A stretch of 64,000 nucleotides of DNA, from assembly GCA_036478595.1 (NCBI GenBank), contig JAZGEF010000018.1, positions 27,213-91,212 of the forward strand, written 5' to 3'. The position numbers and the translations under genes were made by a program. The stretch is from Granulosicoccus sp036478595. Its GTDB lineage: Bacteria > Pseudomonadota > Gammaproteobacteria > Granulosicoccales > Granulosicoccaceae. Below the pieces are notes generated by a model, which worked only from the letters and a program-made list of their open reading frames with translations, made no database searches and was not told the origin of the DNA. Positions 54,336 to 63,053 of this stretch are shown piece by piece; position 1 is the stretch's first letter; each line of letters starts with the position of its first letter.

Positions 54336-55588
54336 CGATCGAACTTCTTCCGCCACCGAGAAAAGATCCTCAAAAGAAAACGCTTAGCCCAACTCGCCCA
54401 CCTGAAGCTCGTTCACGAGCGTCTCTGGGGCTAAGTGCGGCAGCAGCGGAAGGACGGTTTGCATTACAAGTGTGCGCAGAATGCGACACCGTGCAATATC
54501 CACCACGTGATGCTTGCTCAAACTGCATTGGCACAGAGTTGCCTTGGCAAGAGGTCACGCCAAATGGGCATCTGCTGGCTGAAACCACTATTCGGGCGTC
54601 AACTAAGTTGTACTTTCGCGAACGAGCTCCATGGCGCATCGGCTCGGTCAAATTAGAAGCTGGCCCAGTCGTACTGTGCCACATCCATAACGATTGCGAA
54701 AAAAACGCTCCGGTAACTATGCTGAACCGACTTGATGCTTCGGGCCAGGGAGTATTGTTGGCTATTCCGACTACGAGGACAAACAATATGGAAGATGATC
54801 CGCAGCTTCGAGCACTGTCTGCTGATCCCAAGCATCGGCGAATACTGATTGCCGACGCGTGGAATCCAAATACGCCCGCCATTGCTAAAGCATTGCTCGA
54901 TGCGGGTGCTGCAACGATATTTGTCGGTGAAGCGGAAAGCTGGCGCCCACATCCCAATCGCAGAGAATTGAATGAGATGGACAATGTTAATGTTCTACCC
55001 TTAGACGTGACTGACACGGCATCCGTTAGTAAGCTCGCTGGTGAGATCGGTGGTAAAACTGACATCCTAATAAACAATGCTCGCTTTATGCGTCCAGGTG
55101 GCGTGTTAGACAGAGGCGATACTGGCTTTGCAAAAGACGAAATAGAAGTCAACTATTTTGGTTTGATGAGATTGGCTCAATCATTTGGCCCGGGCATGAT
55201 GGGGCGCACCGCGGACGGTGTAAATGCCGCTGTTGCGTGGGTGAATATTCTGTCGGTCAATGCCCTATCGAACTCACCCGAATACGGATGTTTCTCTGCG
55301 TCCAATGCAGCTGCTTATTCCTTGAGCCAATCCTTGCGTGGCGAGTTCCGTGGCGCAGGCTTACGCGTGATGAATGTATTTGTTGGTCCAACCGATGATG
55401 CGTGGTACCAATCATTGCCACCGCCGAAGGTTATACCAACATCAATGGCGCGTTCAGTTGTAGACGGCTTACAGCGTGGTTTGGAAGATGTCTGGTGTGG
55501 CGATATCGCTAAAGATGTCCGTGATCGCTGGCGACAGGATCCAAAAGTACTGGAACGTGAAATGACAACAGGCGGAGACCATGCATGA
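54332..55588 (+). CDS. DUF35 zinc-ribbon/OB-fold fused to a degenerate SDR
   Basis: Residues 40-150 are a DUF35 domain with zinc ligands C48, C51, C62 and C65 followed by an OB-fold (FRERAPWRIGSVKLEAGP). Residues 165-418 resemble a short-chain dehydrogenase: NNA at 248-250 and Ser308 are kept. However, the nucleotide-binding glycines are lost (IADAWNPNTPAIAKALLDAG) and the catalytic YxxxK is F321-SAS-N325. The SDR part is therefore probably structural or non-redox. DUF35 proteins are obligatory partners of thiolase-fold enzymes in side-chain cleavage. I know of no characterised protein with this fusion. Confidence 0.82.
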   Translation: MTIELLPPPRKDPQKKTLSPTRPPEARSRASLGLSAAAAEGRFALQVCAECDTVQYPPRDACSNCIGTELPWQEVTPNGHLLAETTIRASTKLYFRERAPWRIGSVKLEAGPVVLCHIHNDCEKNAPVTMLNRLDASGQGVLLAIPTTRTNNMEDDPQLRALSADPKHRRILIADAWNPNTPAIAKALLDAGAATIFVGEAESWRPHPNRRELNEMDNVNVLPLDVTDTASVSKLAGEIGGKTDILINNARFMRPGGVLDRGDTGFAKDEIEVNYFGLMRLAQSFGPGMMGRTADGVNAAVAWVNILSVNALSNSPEYGCFSASNAAAYSLSQSLRGEFRGAGLRVMNVFVGPTDDAWYQSLPPPKVIPTSMARSVVDGLQRGLEDVWCGDIAKDVRDRWRQDPKVLEREMTTGGDHA

Positions 55589-56358
55589 GTAGCCTCGAAT
55601 CACTAGCTGCTGATATCGCTACAGGTGTTGTTCAGATTGTTGATCTTACGCATACCCTTGATCCCGATTTTCCTGTGATAATTTTGCCGCCCGAATTTGG
55701 ACAATGCGCGCGCTTCCGCATGGAGGAGATTAGCGCCTATGATCATCGTGGCCCGGCGTGGAAGTGGCACAACCTGACTCTGTCGGAACATACGGGTACT
55801 CACTTCGATGCACCATCCCATTGGATCTCTGGGCGAGATATTCCCAATGGCTCAGTTGATGAAATACCGGTGGAAGCATTTGTTGGTCCTGTCGTGGTAA
55901 TCGATTGTTCTGAAGGATCAGCAAAAGACGATGATTTCGAATTAACGCCGGAAGTGATTCTCGGCTGGGAAGCACGGTATGGTGAGATACCCAAAAACTC
56001 ATGGGTGCTGATGCGCACTGATTGGTCAAAACGATCTGGCGAAGAATATCTCAACATGAAAGAAGACGGAGCTCATTCGCCTGGGCCGACACCAGACGCA
56101 ATTCGGTTTTTAATTGATGAACGTAATATACGAGGCTTTGGTACTGAAACAGTGGGTACCGATGCTGGGCAGGGAACGCACTATACGCCGCCTTATCCTG
56201 CGCATTTTTATTTACATGGTGCTGGCAAATTCGGCTTGCAGTGCTTAGCAAACCTTGATCAGTTACCGCCAACAGGTGCATTGTTAATGGCAGCGCCTTT
56301 AAAAATTAAAAACGGTACAGGTAGCCCGCTAAGAGTGTTAGCCATGGTGACCAAGTGA
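55585..56358 (+). CDS. cyclase-family metal hydrolase, isatin-hydrolase-like (copy 2)
   Basis: A 257-aa cyclase-family protein with LSEHTGTHFDAPSHW (metal site, near residue 70), DLTHTLDPDFPVIILPPEFG near the N-terminus and VGTDAGQGTHYTPPYPAH near 190. Overall it is alike to the protein at 35254. The N-terminal region with its EISAYDHRGP segment is what I recall from isatin hydrolases (cyclase family, Mn-dependent). It follows the retro-aldolase/DUF35 genes with an ATGA overlap, so hydrolysis of the carbonyl product, for example isatin to isatinate, is a fitting role (inference). The stop overlaps the next start (GTGA). Confidence 0.85.
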   Translation: MSSLESLAADIATGVVQIVDLTHTLDPDFPVIILPPEFGQCARFRMEEISAYDHRGPAWKWHNLTLSEHTGTHFDAPSHWISGRDIPNGSVDEIPVEAFVGPVVVIDCSEGSAKDDDFELTPEVILGWEARYGEIPKNSWVLMRTDWSKRSGEEYLNMKEDGAHSPGPTPDAIRFLIDERNIRGFGTETVGTDAGQGTHYTPPYPAHFYLHGAGKFGLQCLANLDQLPPTGALLMAAPLKIKNGTGSPLRVLAMVTK

Positions 56359-57080
56359 CTCAGTATACAGCTGTCATTACCGGCGGAAGTAACGGTATCG
56401 GTGCGGAGCTGGCGCTTCGTCTTTTGGAACAAGGTTACACGGTAATTTCAATAGACCGAAATACTCCTACCACTAAGAAGGCAAAGTTTCATTTCATTGA
56501 AGCCGATTTACTAGATCCAAATGCCGTGACGAACGCAGCTGATAAGCTAACAGAATGCTACGAAGTTACGCACTTGATTCACAATGCTGGTTTGATTTGG
56601 CCAAATCTTATTGAGGAAGCAACACCTGAAGAAATAACAGGGCTTGCACAACTACATCTTGGATCAGCATTAACGTTACTTCAGGCAAGTCTTCCGAACA
56701 TGAAAAAACACCAGTTTGGGCGTGTCATGTTCAATGCTTCTCGTGCAGCACTTGGCGCTCCAACACGTACAGCGTACAGTGCTAGTAAGGCTGGCATGAT
56801 AGGGATGGCACGTACATGGGCGCTTGAGCTTGCGCAACATGGCATTACCGTCAACGTTGTCGCACCAGGGCCAATTTTGACTGATAATTTCTGGGATATC
56901 ATTGAAATAAATAGCCCCCAGCAAGAAGCCTTGGCAAAGCGAATACCCGTTGGCAGGCTGGGCACCGTTCAAGACGTCTCCAATGCTTTTATATTTTTTT
57001 GCAATCCTGAAAATAGTTTTATTACCGGGCAGACGCTATATGTGTGTGGTGGTGCTAGTGTTGGCTCATTGATGATCTAA
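56355..57080 (+). CDS. SDR-family dehydrogenase
   Basis: An intact classical SDR of 241 aa. It has ITGGSNGIGAELALRLLEQG for NAD(P), HNAG, a Ser in MFNASRAAL, and YSASK. It starts with a GTG overlapping the cyclase stop and is the last gene of the ten-gene operon. A likely role is oxidation of an alcohol intermediate, such as a dihydrodiol or dioxindole-type product of the Rieske dioxygenase (inference). Confidence 0.9.
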   Translation: MTQYTAVITGGSNGIGAELALRLLEQGYTVISIDRNTPTTKKAKFHFIEADLLDPNAVTNAADKLTECYEVTHLIHNAGLIWPNLIEEATPEEITGLAQLHLGSALTLLQASLPNMKKHQFGRVMFNASRAALGAPTRTAYSASKAGMIGMARTWALELAQHGITVNVVAPGPILTDNFWDIIEINSPQQEALAKRIPVGRLGTVQDVSNAFIFFCNPENSFITGQTLYVCGGASVGSLMI

Positions 57081-57348
57081 GCTGGTGGGCAATGCTGGCT
57101 TTATGTCGGATGATGGTCGGCTTTACGCTAAATTTAACCTTATGAGTGGGCGCGCTAGCTACCACATCTATGTATTCCCAATATTCCCACACTAGTCAGG
57201 AATTTTATTACAGCGGTTTAAAAAACCACCCCTTTTTGTGCACTTGCTTGCGCTCGTTTTGCGTTCCATATCATCTGATATCCATTGATGTGGGACGGCC
57301 AGGCATTGATCGATTTCGAAGAGCCCTTCAGATGGGGCTATGAGGGTT

Positions 57349-57376
57349 AGTGTCCCACGAGGGCATGTGGGACACT
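57349..57376. repeat. 10-bp inverted repeat, possible transcript end hairpin
   Basis: AGTGTCCCAC and GTGGGACACT form perfect 10-bp arms around an 8-nt loop, about 270 bp after the SDR stop. No T-run follows, so it is not a canonical rho-independent terminator, but it could stabilise or end the operon transcript. Confidence 0.5.
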
Positions 57377-57495
57377 GGTTCGTTGTCTCATCTTTGTCTA
57401 GCCACCTTAATAGGGGTCGATAGAGGATTCGGACAATATCGTACGCTAACGAATGTGTGGCCTGATTTAGGTATTTGGTTTGGTTATAAACTCTA

Positions 57496-57532
57496 AAGTA
57501 GAGCGCAACCTTGCCAAGGTTGCGCTCTACTT
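57496..57532. repeat. 37-bp near-perfect palindrome
   Basis: The arms begin AAGTAGAGCGCAACCTTG and are exactly complementary to the other half around a single central C at 57514, giving a 17-bp stem with a 3-nt loop. No T-run follows. It may be a bidirectional terminator, a repeat-type hairpin (REP-like) or a protein site. It is placed 120 bp before the GFA gene. Confidence 0.6.
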
Positions 57533-57651
57533 ATTGATGGCGGTTATCGAGCCGAAATTTCTCTATAGCGGACGCTCAAAATGGTGACCGCTTAGGCGGC
57601 TTGGTTCCCCACAGCAGATGGTCGGCAGTCAACAAGTTTTGGTAATAAATA

Positions 57652-58059
57652 ATGACAATATCAGGTGAGTGTTTTTGCGGAGATGTAAGTTACGAAATTA
57701 CTGGCAGCCTTCGAGATGCTCGGTCATGCCATTGTTCTCGTTGCCGCAAAGCATTTAGCTCCCAGGCATCAGCATACGCCTTGGTCAATCCGGATGAATT
57801 CAAATGGATAGCCGGTGAAGGCCTTTTAACTTCTTATGTTGGAGAGCATGAATTCGGATTGCAGTTCTGTCGAAAATGCGGTTCTACGCTCTGCGGTATC
57901 TATGCTGGGGTCGTACACGGCGTAACATTGGGATGTGTTAATGGCGATCCAGAAATTGAAATAGGACAACATATTTTCGTTGGGTCGAAGGCGGCATGGG
58001 AAGTACTTCCAAATGGCGTGACGATGTTTGAAGAAGGGCCGCTACCGGCAACGGATTAG
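57652..58059 (+). CDS. GFA/CENP-V-family zinc protein
   Basis: A 135-aa protein with the GFA-domain cysteines: SGECFCGDVSYEI at the start, CHCSRCRKAFSS near residue 27 and CRKCGSTLCG near 77. The fold binds zinc and, in the eponymous Gfa, accelerates glutathione-formaldehyde adduct formation; the role of most relatives is unknown. It is a single gene between the large catabolic operon and a transposon remnant. Confidence 0.88.
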   Translation: MTISGECFCGDVSYEITGSLRDARSCHCSRCRKAFSSQASAYALVNPDEFKWIAGEGLLTSYVGEHEFGLQFCRKCGSTLCGIYAGVVHGVTLGCVNGDPEIEIGQHIFVGSKAAWEVLPNGVTMFEEGPLPATD

Positions 58060-58220
58060 TCCCCTATGGCGGAAGCCGCTACTCACGGAGCGTAGTTGAA
58101 CGGCAACTTTATAATTTACGCCTTCCATAAAGCCGACCTTCGTAGCGCTGAATCGAAGTCACGCTTGGACCAAGAGCAGACGTTGAAGAATGTCCGCTTT
58201 CCTTTCGTAGCATCCACAAT

Positions 58221-58305
58221 GGGGCACTAGAGTTTTTCCCTCGTAAACGGACATAAATGGCTATATCCCTTGCCCTGACTACGTGTCCGGAGGGGGTTAC
58301 TTTTT
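58221..58305. repeat. left terminal inverted repeat of the Tn3-family element
   Basis: This repeat matches the right end (60580-60664, inverted) with scattered substitutions. The outer part (GGGG to AAACGGACA) is nearly identical and the inner part shares TTGCCC, TCCGGAGG and GGTTACTTTTT. It ends directly at the stop codon of the shifted transposase frame. Confidence 0.8.
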
Positions 58306-60523
58306 CTAAACAGGATTATAACCCTCGATTTTGCTCATCAAGTCGTCAAGATCAGGCAGTTTCTCGCTTAATTCGAAGCTGTAGGTGCCTTTGAGGTTGA
58401 TGTTCAAAGCTGATCAAAAGCTGACTGAGTATCGCCGAGTTGAAGTAGATGATGGCGTTAGTGATCAGTCGAGCACACCTAGGCGGCCCCACTCAATCCA
58501 CAGTTGGATCTCCTCATCTGAGCTACCTCGGAACTGATCGCCATTCACATTACTGATGGCACGGCGCAGCTGATGGTACGCCTCACCGCGATTGAGCGCC
58601 CGCTGAACGTAATCACGCAAACTGGCGTCATCAATGTAGTTGAGCAGATAGTTTGCTTTCACCATACGGTTGTATTCCGTCAACGCCCTGAGTAACGGGT
58701 GATTACTTTTGTAGCCCGAGAGTTTTCTGATCAAGGTCGCTTGCGTGGTTTTTCGTTCGTAGAGTGAGATCATAATCCGTTGAACCGTATCCCAGTACGG
58801 TAAGATGAGCTTGATATTGATCGGCTTTTTTAGGCTTAGCTCAATCCTCTTATTCTTATCTTCTTTTACATCGAACATCTCATTGATAACGCGACCCACC
58901 TGCGCATAGCGCGGGGCAAAACTGTACCCAAATAGGTCCAACAAAGCGAAGTTGATGTGGTTGACGCCGTGCGTATCCGTTGAGAGCATGTCTGGAATGA
59001 TCTCAGAGCTGTTGTTCATCAGTAGGTCGAGTATATAGTGGGATTCATGTTCGTTGGCGCCGATCACGCGAGCATTAACGGCCGCATGATTGGCGATCAA
59101 GCTCATGGCCGAAACGCCTTTTTGCGTGCCAAAGTATTTTGACGAGTAACGTGTTCTAAATGTTTCACGCCGTGCCTCGAACTTCTGGCCATCGGCACTG
59201 GCATGTATGATGTTCTCTTGGATATTGTAATGCTTGAAGATCGGAAGCTTAGCCGTGGCGTTATTGATTCGATCGTTGGCTGCATTCAGGGTATCTAAGC
59301 GCAGGTAGTTCGCTTGAATGGTGCTGAGCTGATCGTACGTACGATCGGAGATTTGAGCGATACCATAAATACCTTGGTTGGTGGCGTTACCCACGAGGAT
59401 CGCCAGTAAGTCGAACTCGTGGGCACGACTCTTGGATTGCGCTCCCAGTACGTGCTTGCGGCCGCCAAGCGTCGAGATTTTTCACTACCCTCAAAGTGCA
59501 AGCAAAGGAACAGCTCACGCAGTAAGCCTTCTCTTAAACTCACCCTGTGATCAAAGTACTGCCACGTGACTTCTTCGACCGATCGTTTCTGGTCATTTAA
59601 AAATAGACAGACGGATTCCAAGTCCTTGGCCGCGAGCATTTTCAAAGCGCGTTGTTTTAGCGTACTAAAAGGTTGCTGTTGATCGACACTCTCATCGATA
59701 AAAAGAAATAACACTTGCGATGCTTTGCCAACGTTATTCGCGGCTCTCTGCCAGTTTTGATAAACGGTTTCTCTAGCGACTATTTTGCCTTTTGTTTTCC
59801 TTGACGAACATGGTGAACAAACCCGTCGGCTATCCGTTCCAGCGCCTGTTGCCACCGCGTTTGTAAATAGCACAACAAATACAAACGTTGATAGCCCACA
59901 GACAGACGCTTGATATAGGCGCCGTAGTAAGTGACTCTCTCAGCAAAGTGCTGTTGATTCTTCAACGAGATTGATAGCTTGCTGACAACTCGGTCATGCC
60001 AATGGCACCACTAATGATGTCTTGCAGAACCGTATATCCTGGGATGCTAATTTTCTGTGCCGATAGGTATTCAATGGCCCTATCAAATAGCGATCTCGGG
60101 TGAACCTAGGTTTGCGCGTGTTCGATGAGGTCTTTTGCTAGCGCGGCACTGTGACGTTAGTTTTCCCAGCGCTGATGGTTGGTTAGTTTGTAAATGCGTT
60201 GATAAATTCGAACGCGAGTTTTCTGAGTGATATTAAATGGACGCAGGCCCGAACCGGGAAAGATTTCTGAGCATACATATTTGGCGTCCTGCTTTATCTG
60301 ATGGTAGCCAAGGCTCAGCGTAATGGGTTTAACTTTGAAGTATCCCAACAGCACAACGAACATGTAGCGTTGATCACGTCGACGATTTTTATGGGCAATC
60401 GCCAATTCATGATCGTTGAGTGTGAAGAAGAAACGTTGGTCGTTATGGTTAAGTACTGGCGGGCACGAACAGATCCCCGATTTCCGCTTCAGTTAAGATC
60501 TTGAGTCGTTTTTCGGTAGCCAT
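58306..60523 (-). pseudogene. Tn3-family transposase, frameshifted and internally deleted
   Basis: The start MATEKRLKILTEAEIGDLF (ATG at 60523) and, one frame over, HELAIAHKNRRRDQRYMFVV with LGYFKVK match the N-terminal domain of Tn3-type transposases. A middle part is in another frame (59295-59873). The catalytic C-terminal domain (58465-59394) has DMLSTDTHGVNHINFALLD, LFGYSFAPR and NRGEAYHQLRRAI. After RLG it shifts again to RLITNAIIYFNSAILSQLL and finally to NINLKGTYSFELSEKLPDL. With about 2.2 kb, it is roughly 0.7 kb shorter than an intact gene. It cannot encode an active transposase. Confidence 0.85.
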
Positions 60524-60577
60524 ATTCGTTGCCTAAAGGCAGCGATTTCAGCCAAATTACCTCCAAATGGAGGGAAA

Positions 60578-60961
60578 TCAAAAAGTAACCTCCTCCGGAA
60601 ACCTAAGCGGGGCAAGGGATCCAGCGGTTTTTGTCCGTTTACGAGGGAAAAACTCTAGTACCCCAAAGGGGCTCACGTTATCAGTCAACTCGGGTTCAAA
60701 ATCGAATTCGACACGTTCTTTATCCGCACCAAACGGAATTGATTCTGCAATTGTTTGCGGCATAACAAACTGCACGCCTTCAATTTGAATGAGGCCCGAT
60801 ACCGTGGAGCGATCCAACAGCGCGCTGACAGATTTTGCAGGCATTCCGACAAGCGCAGCTTCGTAGCTAAAACCGTCACCGCGAATAGAGCTTCTATCAT
60901 GAACATTGCCACCAAACGCTACTGTTTTGCGTGTAATGGCTCTTCTGATCCGTTTCCGCAA
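60578..60961 (-). pseudogene. unrecognised gene truncated by the transposon end
   Basis: A frame starting with TTG at 60961 (MRKRIRRAITRKTVAFGG) runs for about 99 codons before entering the transposon repeat at 60664 and ending 29 codons later. The part outside the element reads like normal protein (STVSGLIQIEGVQFVMPQTI), but I recognise no family; a weak resemblance to PilZ-like domains is not convincing. A stop codon lies just before the TTG, so the 5' end may also be lost. Its 3' part is not recognisable at the left flank of the element. Confidence 0.35.
60580..60664. repeat. right terminal inverted repeat of the Tn3-family element
   Basis: Reverse complement of the left end, beginning GGGGTACTAGAGTTTTTCCC. 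Just inside it lies a 14-bp palindrome, CCTCCA-AA-TGGAGG (60560-60573), which could be a binding site of the recombination machinery or chance. Confidence 0.8.
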
Positions 60962-61107
60962 ACACTACGGTTGGGACCCGAAACACGAGGCCTAAGGGGT
61001 AAAGGCTGTATATAACATTGCTTGACAGCTGTATCAATGCCGAAGCGATAGCATCCGTACGCGTGTAAGGAAGATCTATGCTCGTTATATTTTTTGCCGC
61101 CTGTATA

Positions 61108-61536
61108 TTAACTTTCCTGTTCGGGTGCTACCAGGCATGCAAGCAGTGCCTTTTTTACGCCATCTGGCCAAGGTATCGAGCAGTGTTTATCTAGATCACT
61201 TGCAGCCAATATTTGAGTACTATTCCAGCGCTTCTCTCCTTTAACACTAATTTCGTGGTAAATCGTAACCGAAGACCGACCGACTTTTAGTACGCTAACT
61301 TCAAAGTCCATCTCTTCGCCAAATAGTGAGGGGCAGGAGAAGTCGCTAGTGAGGTGAACCGTTGGAGTGCCCCAGCGTTCTTCCCAAATCATTTTGTGCC
61401 ATGGGTAGCCAAGCTCACGCCAAAACTCTTCATTCACACCGTTGAGAATGTCTAGGTACGACGGAAAATAGGCCGTGCCTGATATGTCGCAATCGCCGAA
61501 ATTCAGCATGCGCGTGGTTTTGAATGGGACGTCCAA
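61108..61536 (-). CDS. hotdog-fold acyl-CoA thioesterase (4HBT)
   Basis: A 142-aa hotdog protein with FGDCDISGTAYFPSYLDIL, the 4-hydroxybenzoyl-CoA thioesterase motif. The start is a TTG with a strong AAGGAG seven bases upstream. It is divergent from the hydrolase-DUF309/boxC genes. In box loci a thioesterase is thought to release CoA from surplus benzoyl-CoA (family knowledge). It is a paralogue of the gene at 33947. Confidence 0.88.
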   Translation of the reverse strand: MDVPFKTTRMLNFGDCDISGTAYFPSYLDILNGVNEEFWRELGYPWHKMIWEERWGTPTVHLTSDFSCPSLFGEEMDFEVSVLKVGRSSVTIYHEISVKGEKRWNSTQILAASDLDKHCSIPWPDGVKKALLACLVAPEQES

Positions 61537-61676
61537 CTCGATCTCCTTCTTGGGTTATGCTTTGGCAATCTATATGTCACGCCGTTGTAAACAGCGCAAT
61601 CGCTATTGACATTATATGATAATGCATAACAATTAAATAAACGAGCAACTTCAGACTCAAAACGCATGAGCAAACC

Positions 61677-62909
61677 ATGAACGAGACGTGGGTAGCATCG
61701 GGCTCACTCGTGGCTGACGGCAAAGCGCTCGAATATAGCTGTCTTGGCCCATCACCGACTCAAGCACCAACCCTGGTAATGCTGCATGAAGGGCTTGGCT
61801 GCACAAGCCTATGGCGTGATGTCCCCGCTACGTTGGCTGATTCGACTGGGTTTGGCGTATTCGTTTATTCACGTGCAGGCTATGGGCTGTCTGATCCTGC
61901 AGATTTGCCGCGTCCGCTTGATTACATGACTCGCGAAGCACTCGACGTGCTGCCAGTGATGCTTGATGCCATTGGAGTGAAGCAGACGGTGATACTAGGA
62001 CATAGCGACGGTGCAACGATCACTGCAATCCACGCAGGTCGTGTTGTCGATCCGCGTATAAGCGGTATCGTTCTTGTCGCTCCGCATTTTTTTACTGAAC
62101 CGGCAAGCCTTGCAGAAATCACTAAAGCTCGTGAGGGGTTTGATAGTGGTGATTTGCGCCAACGGTTAGCCAAATATCACTGCGATCCAGATAATGCTTT
62201 TCGTGGCTGGAATGATAGCTGGCTCAACCCAGCATTCAAAAAATGGAATGTCGCTGATGTTCTTGACGCCATTCGCGTACCTGTGTTGGCCATTCAAGGT
62301 AGAGAAGATCCCTACGGTACACTCGCTCAAATCAATGTAGTAAAGCAACGTGTTAAACATGCGCGTGTTTCCACACTCATCCTTGATGGTTGCAAACATG
62401 CTCCGCACTTGGAGTATGAATCCGCGTTCGTCAATGCGGTTACTGATTTTTGTAATCGCTTAACGTTAGATTTATCCAACATTCAGCTTCCCAGTCACGC
62501 CCACATTCCTGGTCATAATATGCGACACCCTGAAAACGCGTTCGATAGGATCAGGCAAACGGCTGCGAGGGGGCAGAGTGCTGATCAACTTGCTTGTAGC
62601 GATGCCTACAGAGCTGGGCTGCGGTTTCTAAACGCTGGCTTTTATTGGGAAGCACACGAAGCACTAGAGCCAGTATGGATGGTCCTGCCGGAGAAAAGCA
62701 TGGAGCGCCGATTCGTACGGGGTCTGATTCAGTTAGCCAACGGCCGATTAAAGATGTGTATGGGCCGGCCGAAAGCTGCCCTTCGCCTCGTGGTGCAAGC
62801 ACGTGATTTGGTACCGACTGATTCAACTCTAGCGGTCATGACACTCGATGTGCAAGATGTGCACGGCTGGATTGATGAATTGGAGGGCGACGCTTGTTTA
62901 GCATTATAG
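61677..62909 (+). CDS. alpha/beta hydrolase fused to a DUF309 domain
   Basis: Residues 1-262 are an alpha/beta hydrolase: the nucleophile elbow GHSDGAT (near 107), an acid in GREDPYG and the His in GCKHAPHLEYE. Residues about 300-400 are a DUF309 domain with FLNAGFYWEAHEALEPVWM and RFVRGLIQLANGRLK. The fusion stands next to boxC and a thioesterase, so a hydrolysis step in the benzoyl-CoA epoxide pathway is probable, but the reaction is not known. A possible binding site resembling the MarR operators lies at 61613-61630 (see findings). Confidence 0.88.
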   Translation: MNETWVASGSLVADGKALEYSCLGPSPTQAPTLVMLHEGLGCTSLWRDVPATLADSTGFGVFVYSRAGYGLSDPADLPRPLDYMTREALDVLPVMLDAIGVKQTVILGHSDGATITAIHAGRVVDPRISGIVLVAPHFFTEPASLAEITKAREGFDSGDLRQRLAKYHCDPDNAFRGWNDSWLNPAFKKWNVADVLDAIRVPVLAIQGREDPYGTLAQINVVKQRVKHARVSTLILDGCKHAPHLEYESAFVNAVTDFCNRLTLDLSNIQLPSHAHIPGHNMRHPENAFDRIRQTAARGQSADQLACSDAYRAGLRFLNAGFYWEAHEALEPVWMVLPEKSMERRFVRGLIQLANGRLKMCMGRPKAALRLVVQARDLVPTDSTLAVMTLDVQDVHGWIDELEGDACLAL

Positions 62910-63053
62910 TGCTAATAAATATGCGATTAAGCCAAAAACGACCGTAAGGCGTTGATATAAAGAGCTACAGGATTGCCTTATCATGCTAATTTGCGTTTAC
63001 ATCTAATCTGGTGCCGCGTATTGTAAGCCCCTGTTACGAACTTCGAGGCCTGT

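Larger units (their letters stand above)
57081..57651. other. intergenic region with two hairpins
   Basis: No gene is supported here. Two strong inverted repeats are present (57349-57376 and 57496-57532), listed separately. The rest is AT-rich DNA without recognisable homology. Confidence 0.6.
58221..60664 (-). mobile_element. decayed Tn3-family element with 85-bp terminal inverted repeats
   Basis: The two ends begin with GGGG(C/T)ACTAGAGTTTTTCCC and stay similar for about 85 bp. GGGG at the termini is typical of Tn3-family elements. Between them lies a broken Tn3-type transposase and no passenger gene. The flanking pentamers ACAAT (58216-58220) and AAAGG (60665-60669) differ, so no target duplication is visible. 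This fits an old insertion or a rearranged one. The element is about 2.4 kb, smaller than an intact minimal Tn3-family unit. Confidence 0.8.

Noticed and set aside
57146..57343. 65-codon frame in the gap after the SDR gene
   Set aside because: Composition and lack of a ribosome binding site suggest chance; no family match.
58060..58220. Possible gene or repeat in the left flank of the transposon relic
   Set aside because: No open frame or recognisable protein; only vaguely repetitive motifs containing GCGGACATT, which I could not confirm as a repeat.
61078..61194. 38-codon frame with a good ribosome binding site (AAGGAAG) encoding a hydrophobic peptide
   Set aside because: It lies mostly antisense to the 3' end of the thioesterase gene and has no family; probably chance.
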